Shown here: piece after piece, positions 1-12,300 of the stretch | How positions within the stretch are numbered: the first letter of the stretch is position 1 | How the letters are laid out: the number at the start of each line of letters is the position of its first letter | From: Buddleja alternifolia | Taxonomy: Eukaryota; Streptophyta; Magnoliopsida; Lamiales; Scrophulariaceae | Reading direction: 5' to 3' | DNA: 64,000 bases | Assembly: GCA_019426215.1 (NCBI GenBank) | Contig: CM033397.1 | Span: 29,018,480 to 29,082,479 of the forward strand | The notes under the pieces: generated by a model | Seen by the model: only the letters and a program-made list of their open reading frames with translations | Databases searched by the model: none | What the model was told of the DNA's origin: nothing | Position numbers and translations under genes: made by a program

Positions 1-1245
1 ATTGGAGCCGGTGTTTCCAGTGCATCTCTAATTGGTACATTGAGATCACGTTCATCCTCGATTATCATATTGTGCATGATAATGCATGCAGTCATTATGT
101 CATGTGGCGCATCTTTACTCCAAAAACGTACGTGTCCTGCAACAATTGCAAATCTTGATTGTAGAACTTTGAACGCACGCTCCACGTCGCTCCTACATGA
201 CTCTTGTTTCTTTGCAAAATGATGTTTCTTTCTTCCACGCGGCTGTTGAATACTTTGTACTAGAGTGGACCATTTTGACTATATACCATTAGCTAAATAA
301 TATCTCATATTATATTGTTTTCCTTGAATAACATAATGAGCTGGGGAAGCAATAATTTGAGCGAGATTGGAAAATAGACGCGAATGATTCTAACACATTA
401 ATATCATTATTGGTGTCTGACATACCAAAATAGGCATGCCATATCCAAATATCATAATCAGCTACATCTTCAAGAATGATAGTTGGTGATCCGCTACGTC
501 CTGCATATTGTCCGGCCCAGGCTGTGGGACAATTTTTCCACTTCCAATGCATACAATCAAGACTACCTAACATTCCAAGAAAACCTCAAGTCTGACCAAT
601 GTGAAGTAACCTTGCGATATCATTAGCATTAGGCGATCTAAAATATCGCTCTGAGAAAATCTCTACAACAGCTCAGCAAAATCTCTTTAAGTTTTCAATT
701 GCCGTTGACTCACCAATCTTAACATACTCATCAGTAACATCTGCCCCTACACCATATGCCAACATTCTGAACACGACTGTTGTTTTTTGTAAAGTTGATA
801 ATCCAAACCTACCAAAACCATCTCTCCGCTGTTGGAAATATTCATCATGATCTTTGATTGCATCAACAGTACAAATGAACAAAGTTCGAGACATTCGATA
901 TCGTTAACGAAACATTTCGTCATTATATCGTAGATTAGCGCTAAAATAATCATTAACCAGATTAAGATTTGCTGTTTCGCGATCACGATTGATCATTCTA
1001 TGACCTGGGACAGAGCTATGGCGATGGGAAGGTTATTTTGATAATACTCCATTATCTTATTATTATTTTACAGCACAAGTTGAGCCACTGCTTCATCGTG
1101 ATCAAGACTTTGCATCAATAACTCATTATCCATATCACCATAAGAATAAGAAGGAGGACATGAATGAGGCAATGGTGTTGGAGATGGAGATGGAGAATGA
1201 GCTCTCAATATTGATATTAGAAGGACCTCCAATATTGAAATTCAT
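1..1245 (-). pseudogene. PIF/Harbinger transposase, copy A (broken, C-terminus cut by window edge)
   Basis: This encodes a plant HARBI1-like DDE transposase that would cut and paste the element. The likely start is the ATG at 1245-1243 (protein begins MNFNIGG). A helical N-terminal part (about 890-670) includes MSRTLF and DAIKDHDEYFQQ. The catalytic part (about 575-400) has LDCMHWKWKNCP with the first Asp and the G-x-x-D-x-x-x-D-I-N-V-L block with the second. The C-terminal part (about 280-20) has DVERAF with the likely catalytic Glu and HNMIIEDERD. The reading frame is broken several times, so the protein is not made intact. The family assignment is firm. Confidence 0.85.
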
Positions 1246-1898
1246 TTTGAAATTATATTTCTTGTTTGAAGAAGAGAAAAAAGAAATAATTTGTAAACAA
1301 TGTAGATGAGGAAGGTGATGAGGAAATCGATTCATTAAGTCCATTTATTTATAGAATAAGAATAGATGATAAAGAAATTCATCCATTGGTTAGGATGAGG
1401 AAGAAATCCATCCAACGGTTGATATTGAGATAATATTTTGGATAAGATTTGGATGATGATGATATCCATCCAACGGTTAAGATGATAAGAAAATTAATTC
1501 AATGGCTAGGATGACGGGAAAATCCATCCAACGGATAAGATTGAGATAATATTTTGGATAAAATTCGGATGAGGATATATATACATATCTATATATAATT
1601 ATTAAACTATGTATATATACATATATGTATTTCTATATATATTATATAATTATTAAACTATGTATGTCTATGTATATGTATATATATAGTAGATGATAAG
1701 GAAATCCATCCACTGGTTAGGATGACGAGGAAATCCATCCAATGGCTGAGATTGGGATAAGATGATAAGATAAGATTTTTGTCAGGATAAGATTTTTATC
1801 TATATATAGAACCACACATGTTATCATATTTACACCTATCATTTTCAACTTCTTCCACTACTACTACTATATTTTTTACTCCAACATATAAATAAATT
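1246..1898. promoter_or_regulatory. Divergent spacer of Harbinger copy A with repeated CCATCCAACGGTT-type motif
   Basis: This non-coding spacer separates the divergent transposase and Myb-like genes and so should hold both promoters. Between about 1375 and 1770 a degenerate motif like ATCCATCCAACGGTTAGGAT recurs about seven times, near 1379, 1408, 1464, 1495, 1524, 1704 and 1734, mixed with AT-rich DNA and a (TA)-rich stretch at 1575-1690. A TATA-like ATATAAATAA lies at about 1885, very close to the Myb-gene ATG. Promoter function is inferred from position only. Confidence 0.5.
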
Positions 1899-3002
1899 AT
1901 GTTGGGCCGAACTGCTAATTATCGCTACGATGAAGATGTCGTTCTATGTCAAGTTTATATGGAAATTTCTCAAGATCCCATTAGGGGGATATCCAAAACT
2001 TCAGATAGGTTTTGGGCTTGAGTTATTACTGTATTCAATAACTCCAAAAATCCGTCTTATGCGGATCGTGGCCAAATATCTCTAGAATGTCGATATAGAG
2101 ACATAGAGAGTGGTGTTAAAAGATTAGTGTATTCCATCAAGCATGTCGAACTCCAAAACCCTAGCGGGGCATTAGAACAAACTATAGTAAATAATGCTTA
2201 ATTTTTCTATTATTGTGATTTTATATATGTAAAAATTCTTGGATCTGATATTTATAATCATTTGCAGCTTGAAAGAGCGAAAATATTTTATGCTAACACT
2301 AACAACAAAAAATTCAAGAATGGTTTCAAATATGATCATGTGTGGAACATGCTAAAAGATTTTGAAAAATTTGAAGCTAATACCCCCAAGTCCACAAATT
2401 TTTCGAAAACATCCTTCCAACCATGTCTCATCATAATCAAATAATCAATCTCCTAATTGTAGTACCCCAAATTCTACTGGGTTTTCACAACTTTCTGTTG
2501 ATTTAAATGATAATGATGATAATGTTGGTGGCTCTTCTTCTCAACGGCCCATTGGAGTGAAAAAAGTCAAGTTGAAAAAAAAAAGTAGAAAAAGAATAGG
2601 CAAAAGATGTGGATATGATGGAAGCACAAAATGAAGAAGTTGTGGAGCTGATGAGGAAGGCAGTAGAAGACAGAAAACACCATTTTGAGATGCGAGAAAA
2701 AAAATTGTATTTGAAAGAACAAAAAATGCTTTTGAGAGCACAAGAAGTACAGATGCACCACAACAAATGGAGATGCATAAAAAAAATAAAGAACTTGCAC
2801 TAGAAGATAAAATTTTAGCGCGTGACTTGAGTTCTATCAGTGATGAGACGGTTCGTGCTCATCTCTAAGCTGAACAAGCCAATATTATACAAAAAAAAAA
2901 GCGCAACAAAATCAATATCCATATCTACTGTCTGCTTCAAATTATTATGGTGACTATTTTCCTAATTTTGGGGGAAGTGGATCCGATTTACCACCATTTT
3001 AA
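1899..3002 (+). pseudogene. Harbinger Myb-like/NAM-associated ORF2 protein, copy A (broken)
   Basis: This is the second protein of a PIF/Harbinger element, a trihelix/Myb-like DNA-binding factor thought to bring transposase to the element ends. The ATG at 1899 opens MLGRTANYRYDEDVVLCQ. SDRFW (about 2005-2020) is followed by an in-frame stop. An intron then appears to end at the CAG before 2268, and the NAM-associated region follows: FYANTNNKKFKNGFKYDHVW, a linker, VKKVKLKKK, and a basic coiled coil (about 2610-2800). The natural end GSDLPPF-stop is at about 3002. A frameshift sits in the A-run near 2574-2583. Copy B is its inverted relative. Confidence 0.75.
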
Positions 3003-3339
3003 ATTGTTGTTGTCTGTCCAATTTATTTATCTTGTATTATGTTCGTTTCCCTTTGAAGTGTGTAATTTTTGCATTTTATATGATATTATTCTATGTTGGA
3101 ATTAATTTTGAAATGTTTTAAATTTATATGGAATATGCATTTTGTACTAGGTCTAATTAATATCTATTATTTATAGTTAAATTAAAACAATATATAATTA
3201 AGTGAAAAAGAAAAACATAACTTAGGACCTAATTGTAACTTTTTAAAGTTTAGGGACCAAATTATATAGTACCTAATTGTTACTATTACAAATTAACGGA
3301 CTCAAATGAAAACAAAAAAAAAAAAGTATCCAGCTCTAA
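3003..3339. other. Junction between the two inverted Harbinger cassettes
   Basis: AT-rich sequence with no coding potential seen. It includes the phrases TTAGGACCTAATTGTAAC and TTTAGGGACCAAATTATAT, which read like element-end DNA, and an A12 run at about 3313. No matched terminal inverted repeat could be fixed by eye. Confidence 0.4.
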
Positions 3340-4247
3340 AGTAGCGCTGGGTATAGCTCTCCATTTGTTGGTGTATCTGCATTTGTTGATGGTGCATCTT
3401 CACTTTTTGTGCTCTCAAAAGCATTTTTTGTTCTTTCAAATACAGTTCTTTTTCTCGCATCTCAAAATGGTGTTTTCTGTCTTCTGTTACCTTCCACATC
3501 AGCTCTACAACCTCTTCATTTTGTGCTTTCATCTTATCCACATCTTTTGCCCTTTCTTCTTCTACTTTTTTTTTCAACTTGACTTTTTTCACTCCAATGG
3601 GTTGTTGAGACGTAGAGCCACCAACATTATCATCATGCTCATTTAAATCAACAGAAAATTGTGAAAACCTAGTAGAATCTGGGGTACCACAATTAGGAGA
3701 TTGATTATTTGATTGTGATGAGACATGGTTGGAAGGATGTTTTCGAGAAATTTGTGGACTCGGGGGGTATTAGCTTCAAATTTTTCAAAATCTTTTAGCA
3801 TGTTTCACACGATCATATTTGAAACTATTCTTGAATTTTTTGTTGTCAGTGTTAGCATAAAATATTTTCACTCTTTCAAGTTGCAAATAATTATAAATAT
3901 TAGGTCCAAATTTTTTTACATATATAAAATCTCAATAATGGAAAAATTAAGCATTACTTACTATAGTTTGTTCTGATGCCCTGCTAGGGTTCTGGAGTTC
4001 GACATGCTTGATGAAATGCACTAATCTTTTAACACCACTCTATGTCTCTATATCGACATTGTAGAGATCTTTGGTCACGATCCGCATAAGACAGATTTTT
4101 GGAGTTATTGAATATAATAGTCACTCGAACCCAAAACCTATCTGAAGTTTGGGATATCCTCGAAATGGGATCTTGAGAAATTTCCATATAAGCTTGACAT
4201 AGAACAACATCTTCATCGCCTCGATAATTAGCAATTCGGTCCGACAT
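3340..4247 (-). pseudogene. Harbinger Myb-like/NAM-associated ORF2 protein, copy B (broken, C-terminally truncated)
   Basis: This is the inverted relative of the plus-strand gene at 1899-3002. The ATG at 4247-4245 opens MSDRIANYRGDEDVVLCQAY, then SDRFW and CRYRDIEW, ending early in this frame at about 4029. The NAM-associated and coiled-coil part (VKLKKKVEEERAKDVDKMKA, then RKHHFEMREKELYLKEQK) lies at about 3590-3365. The last part present in copy A is missing. After about 3350 the sequence no longer matches, so the copy was truncated or joined there. Its basic coiled coil is less frameshifted than that of copy A. Confidence 0.75.
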
Positions 4248-4885
4248 AATTTTTTTATATGTTAAGAGTAAAAAATATAGTAGTAGCAGCAGTAGTAGTG
4301 GAGGAAGTTGAAAATGATAGGTGTAAATATGATAACATGTGTGGTTCTATATATATAGATAAAAATCTTATTCTGACAAAAATCTTTTCTTATCTTATCA
4401 ACTTATCCCAATCTCAGCAGTCGGATGAATTTCCTCATCATCCTAACCACGGGATGGATTTCCTTATCATCTACTATATATATATAGGCATACATATATG
4501 TGTGTGTGTGTATATATATACACATAGTTTAATAATTATATGTATTTATATCATCATCCGAATTATATCCAAAATATTATCTCAATCTTATCCGTTGGAT
4601 GGATTTCCTTGTCATCCTAGCCATTGGATTAATTTTCTTATCATCTTAACCGTTGGATGGATATCATCATCATCCAAATCTTATCCAAAATATTATTTCA
4701 ATATCAACCATTAGATGGATTTCCCCCTCAATCTAACCATTGAATGGATGTTCTTATCACCTATTCTTATGCTATAAATAAATGGATTTAATGAAAAAAT
4801 TTCCTCATCACTCTCCTCATTTATATTGTTTACAAATCACTTTTTTTTTCTTTTCTTCAAATTAGGCAAGAAAGATAATTTCAAA
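4248..4885. promoter_or_regulatory. Divergent spacer of Harbinger copy B with the same repeated motif
   Basis: Mirror image of the copy A spacer. The complementary motif (AACCGTTGGATGGAT-type) recurs near 4426, 4444, 4597, 4620, 4650, 4708 and 4735, with a (TG)n(TA)n stretch at 4497-4525. That the motif array is kept in both copies suggests a functional part of the element, but no binding protein is shown. Confidence 0.5.
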
Positions 4886-5730
4886 ATGAATTTCAATATT
4901 AGAAGTCCTTCTAATATCAATATTGAGAGTTCATCTTCATCTCCATCTCCATCTCCATCTCCAACACCATCTCCTCCTTATTCTTTTTATGGTCATATGA
5001 ATAATGAGTTATTCATGCAAAGTCTTGATCATGATGAAGTAGTGGCTCAACTTGTGCTGCAAAATAATAATAGGATAATGGAGTATTATCAAAATAGCCT
5101 TCCCAACCAGTCTTCCCATCATCGTGGCTCTGTCCCATGATCGTGAAGCTGCATATCTTAATCTGGTTAATGATTATATAATGATGGAATGTTTCGTCGG
5201 CGATATCGAATGTCTCGAACTTTGTTCATTCGTATTCTTGATGCAATTAAAGATCATGATGAATATTTCCAACAGCAGAAAGATGATTTTGGTAAATTTG
5301 GATTATCTTTACAAAAAATAACAGCCGTTTTCCGACTGTTGGCATATGGTGTAGCGGCAGATGCTATTGATGAGTATGTTAAGATTGGTGAGTCAACATC
5401 AATTGACAGCTTAAAAAGATTTGGCCGAGCTATTGTTGAGATTTTCTTAGAGCGATATCTTAGATTGCCTAATGCTAATGATATTGCAAGGTTACTTTAC
5501 ATTGGTCATAATTGAGATCTTCCTGGAATGTTGGATAGTCTTGATTGTATGCATCGGAAGTGGAAAAATTGTCCTATAGCCTGGGCTGGGCAATATACAG
5601 GACGTAGCGGATCACTAACTATCATTTTTGAAGTTGTGGCTGATTATGATCTTTGGATATGGTATGCTTATTTTGGTATGCCAGCCACTAATAGTGATAT
5701 TAATGTATTAGAATCATCGCATCTGTTTTC
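4886..5730 (+). pseudogene. PIF/Harbinger transposase, copy B (broken, C-terminally truncated)
   Basis: The ATG at 4886 opens MNFNIRSPSNINIE, followed by a Ser/Pro-rich stretch (SPSPSPSPTPSPP) that is expanded compared with copy A. A frameshift near 5140 precedes MSRTLFIRILDAIKDHDEYF, RLLAYGVAADAIDEYVKIGE and RLPNANDIARLL, then a stop at about 5513. LDCMHRKWKNCP and NSDINVLESSHLF follow. The match ends at about 5730, so the third catalytic region (DVERAF in copy A) is absent. It cannot encode an active transposase. Confidence 0.8.
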
Positions 5731-6490
5731 CTTCTTTTTGGTTGGTATTTTCTTCTTTTTTGGCAACTGAAGTTCTATAGGAAGTGAGATAGAGAATAAT
5801 AATTAATTCAATATATCCTCCGGATTAACCAAAATGTGTAGTTAAGTTCATCTAGGAGTTGACAATTGATGCCTAACTAGAATTATTAGTCTTATTTAAT
5901 AATGTTACTATCCAAAGTCTTTCAACAGAGGGAAATTCATCTATGTAAAAATGCAAATCAGAAGGGATTTTAAGCTCTAAGATTGAGCTTTTTGGGGGAA
6001 TGATTTGGAGTTGAGGGAAGAATTTCAAATGACTCTAGTAGTAGGTCGACTTGAAACACTCCATAATGCAATGAAGGGGGAAAAACTCAAAATAAGTGCT
6101 AATGATTGAAATCCATTGTAATATGAAATTGTCCGAGCTCAGTGGATTCGTTATTATAGATTTGAATCCTTAGCTTCAATTCCTTCAATCTACATGCAAA
6201 CCGAGAGAACATAGAGAACATCATTGTTTTTGTGCTTTGGGCTTTGACGACCTCGTATTGCTTTGTATTCTTAGCGAAGGTCCACTGAAATTCCAAATAA
6301 GTTTAGTATGCCACCACATATATGTTGAATTAGCTGAAAAAGCATATTGATGTTATTTGTTTTTTCTCATCGTAACTATCGTTTCTCTTTTCCAAATATT
6401 AAGCTATCGCTCTCTCTTTTGTCTGTTTCGATTTCTATGTTTTTGTATGTTATGATGGTAGCTGAAATATTGTAAATTTTATTGGTGCAG
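5731..6490. other. Non-coding stretch before the MRL7-like last exon
   Basis: No exon with good splice sites was recognised here. The sequence ends with a T-rich tract and TTGGTGCAG, the acceptor of the exon at 6491, so it is most likely intron. The Harbinger block to its left may sit in that same intron or may have separated this exon from the rest of the gene. Confidence 0.5.
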
Positions 6491-6658
6491 CTCCTCCATT
6501 ATGACATTAAGTACGTCCCGTGCTTTGTCCTACTAGATAGACACGGTAAGGCGCTTGCAAAAACAGGTGTTCCACACAGTAGACGCCATGTAATAGCAGG
6601 TGTTGCTCATCTTCTCAAAATGAAACGCCCTCCGAACCCTATTGTACAGAAATCATAG
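6491..6658 (+). CDS. Last exon of an MRL7/MRL7L-like chloroplast thioredoxin-fold protein (partial)
   Basis: A 168-bp open stretch follows a CAG acceptor and ends in TAG at 6656-6658, giving 55 residues. It contains [34 protein letters not shown] and HLLKMKRPP. The VPCFVLLD strand, the Gly-Lys-Ala-Leu turn and the cis-Pro-like GVP resemble the C-terminal thioredoxin fold of plant MRL7/MRL7L proteins, which act in chloroplasts in plastid gene expression and greening. No upstream exon was found between the Harbinger block and this exon. The rest of the gene must lie left of the window or be lost, so this may be an intact 3' exon or a remnant. The name rests on remembered family pattern, not alignment. 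Confidence 0.55.
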   Translation, partial: LLHYDIKYVPCFVLLDRHGKALAKTGVPHSRRHVIAGVAHLLKMKRPPNPIVQKS

Positions 6659-7858
6659 AGTTCTGCTTGTGTAAGAGTTTTACACTAATGCTGTGATCTT
6701 CATAGTTGTCTGTGTGATATGCACCAAGAGAACATCTGTGGGATTCTGTTTCTGAATGCATTTTGTATGACCATGAGACTGGAAAATGAGAGAATTTATG
6801 TTACATAGATTCTGAGGAATAAAATAACTAAATATATGAATATTATTGGTGAAACCTAACTATTACATGAGCTTTAATCGGTGAACTTTGAATAACTTGA
6901 TATATTTACAAAGTGTCATCAATACTGACGGTCAGTGCACACTCGTGGAAAAAAAAATTGCTTAAATATTTTTTTAGTAAACAAAGTTGACCATTTTAAA
7001 GGGCACATAAAATCTATATGAAATAATTTCCGTGGGCAAATATTTTTCCAAATCACGAACTCTTCTGATTGAATAAGACTTGTATCTTGGAAAGGTCACA
7101 AAAATATGGAGTCGTAGTTGGTAAACAGTAAATAGTATTCTCCAACAAAACTTCTTGTAAAATAGTTGCAAAAATTAAGATGTCAGTAAATTCTACAACG
7201 TGTTTGTTTGATATAGTCATACAAAATTTCAAAGGTTTTATTATTGGTGCATAATAACGTGTGCATGTGCTAATTTCGTTCCTAAAAGGCTTAAACATTA
7301 ACAAAATCATATACTCAGTGTGTGATTGTAGTACAACTGCAAGCCCATGTCATTTAATTGGAACTATCGTAAAAATAAATTAAGTTAATAGGAAGTATTG
7401 ATACTTGTTTGTATGAAATATTATGATTCAAATAGACTTATTGAAAAATAAACGAAATATTTAGATATGTCAGAGAGAAAAACATAAAGAAAGATGCCCG
7501 TCGAGCTTCAGACCATCCCAATATAGCCAGTGAGCTGGGACACTATATCAAGCTGGGCTCTGGGTATTTCAACCGACCCATATAGTACAGATAGATGATA
7601 AAGTTAACAGTATCTTGAAACCTGAGAGTCACACAGTAAACATTAATCTACAATAATAACAATTTAATAGTAAAAAAAAATTAATAATTCATACTTATTG
7701 TACAGTACAGCGTGTATAACAAATTTTGACAACAGCAAACTCAAACTCTTCAGTAAATGTTCACATGTTGCGAGTTGAAAAGCTTCAGCTATACAACGAA
7801 CCTTGAAATGAAGACCAAGGCATTTACGAGGAACAAGGATTTCTTCTATACATAAGAG
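6659..7858. other. Intergenic region between MRL7-like exon and GCP5
   Basis: AT-rich, with no coding exon recognised. The region just after 6658 should hold the MRL7-like 3' UTR. The region before 7859 should hold the GCP5 3' UTR on minus. Small shadow ORFs here lack homology signs and splice support. Confidence 0.5.
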
Positions 7859-9299
7859 TTAACTATCGCGAACAGTTGTCAATATTCCAGCGTCGGACAT
7901 GTAGAAACAGTTATAGTTAATACGAGTAACTAGATCTGCCAAATGAGGGAACTGCCCCACATTTAGCTTCATTGATAGGATCTGCAATGCCACATTTTAA
8001 CCAACATAAGCAAAATAGTATCCACTTAATGACACACACTAATGCTTGTTAATAGCCATCATGTATCTTATTCCCAATGTTCACATATGCTACCCAGTGA
8101 GAATGAAAGTCTCCCACTTGAGATCTTGCTTATTTGAGATATTATAGCTGACTGCACTAAAAGCCCTGTTTGCAAAAACTGGAAAAAAGAGATTTTGATC
8201 TATTTGCGGAAATTAAGTTGGTTTTTGTTGTTTGGCTTGATCGACTATGCTTCTACTTCTTTAGAAAAAAAAGAAAGGTGAAAATAAGCTAAAAATAAAA
8301 GCATATTTATCACTACTTTTACCAACTCGTCCATTTCTTTTGCCTTTTAGCAAGTTTTGCAAACAAACCCAACTTTAATTCTTTTTTTGGCACTTTTACA
8401 ACTTTTTCTAAAATTCACGACTTCTTTAAAAACACAAGTTTTTGCAGACAGGCTTTATGTATGTACACACACACACACACACACAACATACATATAAATA
8501 TACACACACAAGCAGAAACAACTTTTCGACTTTTAATTCTCTTTTATTTGCTTTAAATACACAACATAACAAGTGTTTTTTCTTCAATAAATATGTTTAA
8601 GCAAATATGCGAAAATCCGTTAGTCAAAGAGAATCTTGAGAAAGGAATAATACCCTGAGAAGAAAAGCCATGCAGTCATTGAACTGTTTCTCTATTCGCT
8701 CCACCTCCTTCACACATCTTGCTTTTATGGCAGAAATTGCTCCACCACTGCTTAAAGTCTGTTGTACGGAATAGAAGTCGAGTGCTAGCCCAAGTATACT
8801 GTTTATGCGGCTAGCTATCAATCCCCCCTGTAATTAGAGGGATTGTCATTTGATGTTAACTTTCAGGTTTGCCCAATAAAACTTTGCATGGTAATAGCAG
8901 TAATTATTAAGAGGAAAGGAGACGGAAGAGACCAGCTTGTCTGGAACTACAAAACACTGTCGCTGAATTGACAACAAGTAGGCCTCGTGTACTTCAATGG
9001 CTTCATCCAGAGTTCCTGCTGCTGCCACACCCTCACAAAGCTCACGCCATGCATTATGATATACCTGTCCACCATATGCAGGTTAAAGTCTACTAGACAG
9101 ATTTAATTTACATTGTTTAACTATAGGGGAATTACGAAAAACAACCTGAGTTGTTTTGAGACCCTAATTACGAATAAATGAATATTACAATTTCACCCCC
9201 TACCCCGTAAAAGCAGCTAACAATTTCACCCTAAGCAATTTGCAAAACCTCGGGGACTGCTGGTAATTACATAATATGTGGTGGGTGGTTTTTTGTTTT

Positions 9300-9331
<32 letters not shown>

Positions 9332-12300
9332 GGAGGGTGTTATTCCTTAATTATATTACTAGACATTGTTAGGGTCAACAAATATCAACTGAAAAATCCT
9401 TTGCCTGGCTACCCTTTCTAACAATAAGCAGGTCACATGTACCTCAGCAAGTTAGGGTGCCTTTAACCTTATTGTTCATGACGGAGTAAAACAAGAACAT
9501 AATCCTAAAATCATTTTTAATTAAGAAGTCAGAAATCACATTACCCTGTCCATAACATATTGGTGAAATGCATCCACAAAATGGAGCAGTTTTTGCTCTA
9601 GCAACCAGTGGCGCTTGAGTTTCGTTGCTGCAGTGCCTCTATCCTGCAATATGCAAGATTGCAAAGTCAACGATCCCACTAACATTATTTGAGGGTATAT
9701 ATCACAGCTGGCATAAGAGATGCGACTCTTTTACTATAATTTATTAGTTTACGAACTGCAAGTCTGTGTGCCATTTGAAATAAAATGTGGGTTGATGAAT
9801 GCAAGAAGTACCTTCCACATCCATCTCCGAGCCTTATCAAGCACAAATTTTGCACGTTTAACTTTCAATAAGAAACTCATCACCTGAAGAAAACAGAAAT
9901 ACAATTATCAAACATCAAATTTTTCCCAATAAATAAACTAATATTTAAACGGTAAACGTCCAAATGCTACCTGATTATACTTCTTCATTGTTTCCAAGTT
10001 GGCAATAAGTTCAAGTGGCCAAGAGACCTATAGTTTTAGATTCAAAGTGAAGTTCAGTTCAAACTGCAATTTCTCGCTGAACAAAAGATCAACATAATTC
10101 AAAGTACATGCCTTGTATGTGAATTTCAGAGAGTCAAGGATATCCATTCCAGAGCTCTGTGCTCTACCTTTACGGGGAGTAGAGACAGAAATAGGACTGT
10201 GTGGTTCATCTTCACTGAGACCCCGATTTTTGGCTATTGATACAACTAATGAATCAGGTGTACTTAGCAGCACATTATCAGCAGAATTTCTTATTGACTC
10301 CTGAAGTGAACTAAAAAGCGGCATTAATACACTTCTAGCAAACATCAAGAAAAAAATAAAGGAAATACATTCGAAACAGCTTGTAAGAGTATAAAAACTT
10401 ATTTAATGCCATTTCATGCTTTAAGCATAATATGGAGCTTTTCGGTATTCCAAAACAAATAGACTTCCCACAATTTGGTATCCACAGAGATATTATTCAT
10501 TTCTTGAGCTTATCTACTTGAACCTTCTAAATTCTATGCTTTACCTGGCAGACAAATTCCCCAATGACTAAATTGTTGAAAAATTAGTTCTCAAGAGAGA
10601 TTTTGTCATCAGTATATCATCCACGATAGGCAAGTATATGATGTCACTTGCGTCATTGACAATTGGTATCAACAAGTGTGAGGCGAAATAAGTGGATTTA
10701 AATTAACCACTATACAAAAATACTGCGATTGAGGAAAATGGTCTATTATGATATCATAAAGCAATAGAAGAAAAAGGACCTCGCTTCACAAGTGAAAGTA
10801 GAAATAAACACGCCAGAGAATTACACTACTTGAAGCAAGAGTTTAGTAATGACTCCGCAAAATATCGGAAAATAAAAACAAAATATCGTCAGTTCAGAGC
10901 ACAACACTACTTTCGTGAAAAGTATAAAGAGGACACCCGTTAATAAGGACAAATTATTCAAGATTAAATCAACCATCAGAAAAGGAGGTTATCCATCCAT
11001 GCTCAAGATGAGAGAAATTATAAATCAATTGGAACAATCAACCGCAAGAATTAAGAGTTCCCATAGTGATCGGGTATGAAAAACACTGTTTTAAGTCTTT
11101 TATGAACATGTTATGAGCATCATGGTTCACTTGACAATTACAAAAGGGATCCACATTAGCAGCAATAAACATACGAGCATTAGTGACAGTTTGAGTCTAT
11201 GAATTGTACCTGCAATATTGTGTTCAACTCAAAATCATCATCTAAGGGTTCTCCTTTATCTAGCTTATCGAAGATTACTGACAAGAAGTGCTGCAGCAGA
11301 TCACCTGGATATGGCAGGATTCAAGCCAGATAAGAGCCTTCTAAATGCTATTTATAAAAGTATGAAATGGTCAAATATATACCTGATCCTAATAAATATA
11401 TGGCACGCAAAACACCCAACTCATCTAACAATCTCCAGTCGTGCAATAATTTTAACAGCATATTCCTGCCAATATAATCAGCCTGCGTATGGAATCTAAA
11501 AATTGTAACCCTTTGCATTGATAGAATTATAACCATGTACAGTAAGTAATAGCTCATCATGAACCTGCTTCTTAATGTAGGAGATAAGGCATTCTTCAAG
11601 AACCACTGAAGGAAGCGGAGTACTTTTAGGTTCAACATTTTGTATCCAGCTAAGGATTTTTGATGGAAGAGTGCTATTATTCTGGAAGGGTAAAATCTCT
11701 GACATCTGAAGGTCTTCCTGTTACAGAAATTGAATGAAGTTCTAAATCCTAGCAATACACAAAGATTTATTACAACCATTCATCAGTGACGCAAACACAC
11801 AACATGCACCTTGAAAGATGGAAGAAGAGTTGGAAATGGAAGCAAAACTTCGAGCATTTTTGTATCTTTTAGAAATCTCAAACGTTCTAAGTCACCAAAC
11901 TGAATACCAGAAGTATAATCCGTGTTCTTGACTGTCAAACCATCTCCATTATTGTCACTAAATATGGCCTGCCTTAGCCACTCATCATTTAAAGGGGGAA
12001 GATAGAAGGCTCGAGATATATTCAATGAGCTCCAAGCATCGCTATTCTCCTGAAGAATCCCATGGCAAACGGTAATAGCTGGATTTTCAGGACAAAATGT
12101 TTGGGGAAGTTCGTTTATTTCATCCTGATAAGTTTCTGTTCCCTTCACATTACAGTAATTTATTGCACTTTTATGTGAAGAATATACGGGACCAATATTT
12201 CTTTTCTGAGCTAATGTATCATCCAATAACTTCTGCCATAACTTTTTTGACTGTGTGTTCGCTGGAAAGCAGGTACCAACCTCCTCTAGCTCCTGAATGT

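Larger units (their letters stand above)
1..5730. mobile_element. Inverted pair of PIF/Harbinger gene cassettes
   Basis: Two copies of the same two-gene cassette face each other. Copy A has transposase on minus (1-1245) and the Myb-like gene on plus (1899-3002). Copy B has the Myb-like gene on minus (about 3340-4247) and transposase on plus (4886-5730). The genes within each cassette are divergent, so the block is a large imperfect palindrome centred near 3.0-3.35 kb. PIF/Harbinger elements are known to need both proteins. Copy B loses the ends of both genes and copy A runs off the left edge. Clear terminal inverted repeats and 3-bp target duplications were not found, so element limits are uncertain. 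Confidence 0.8.
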
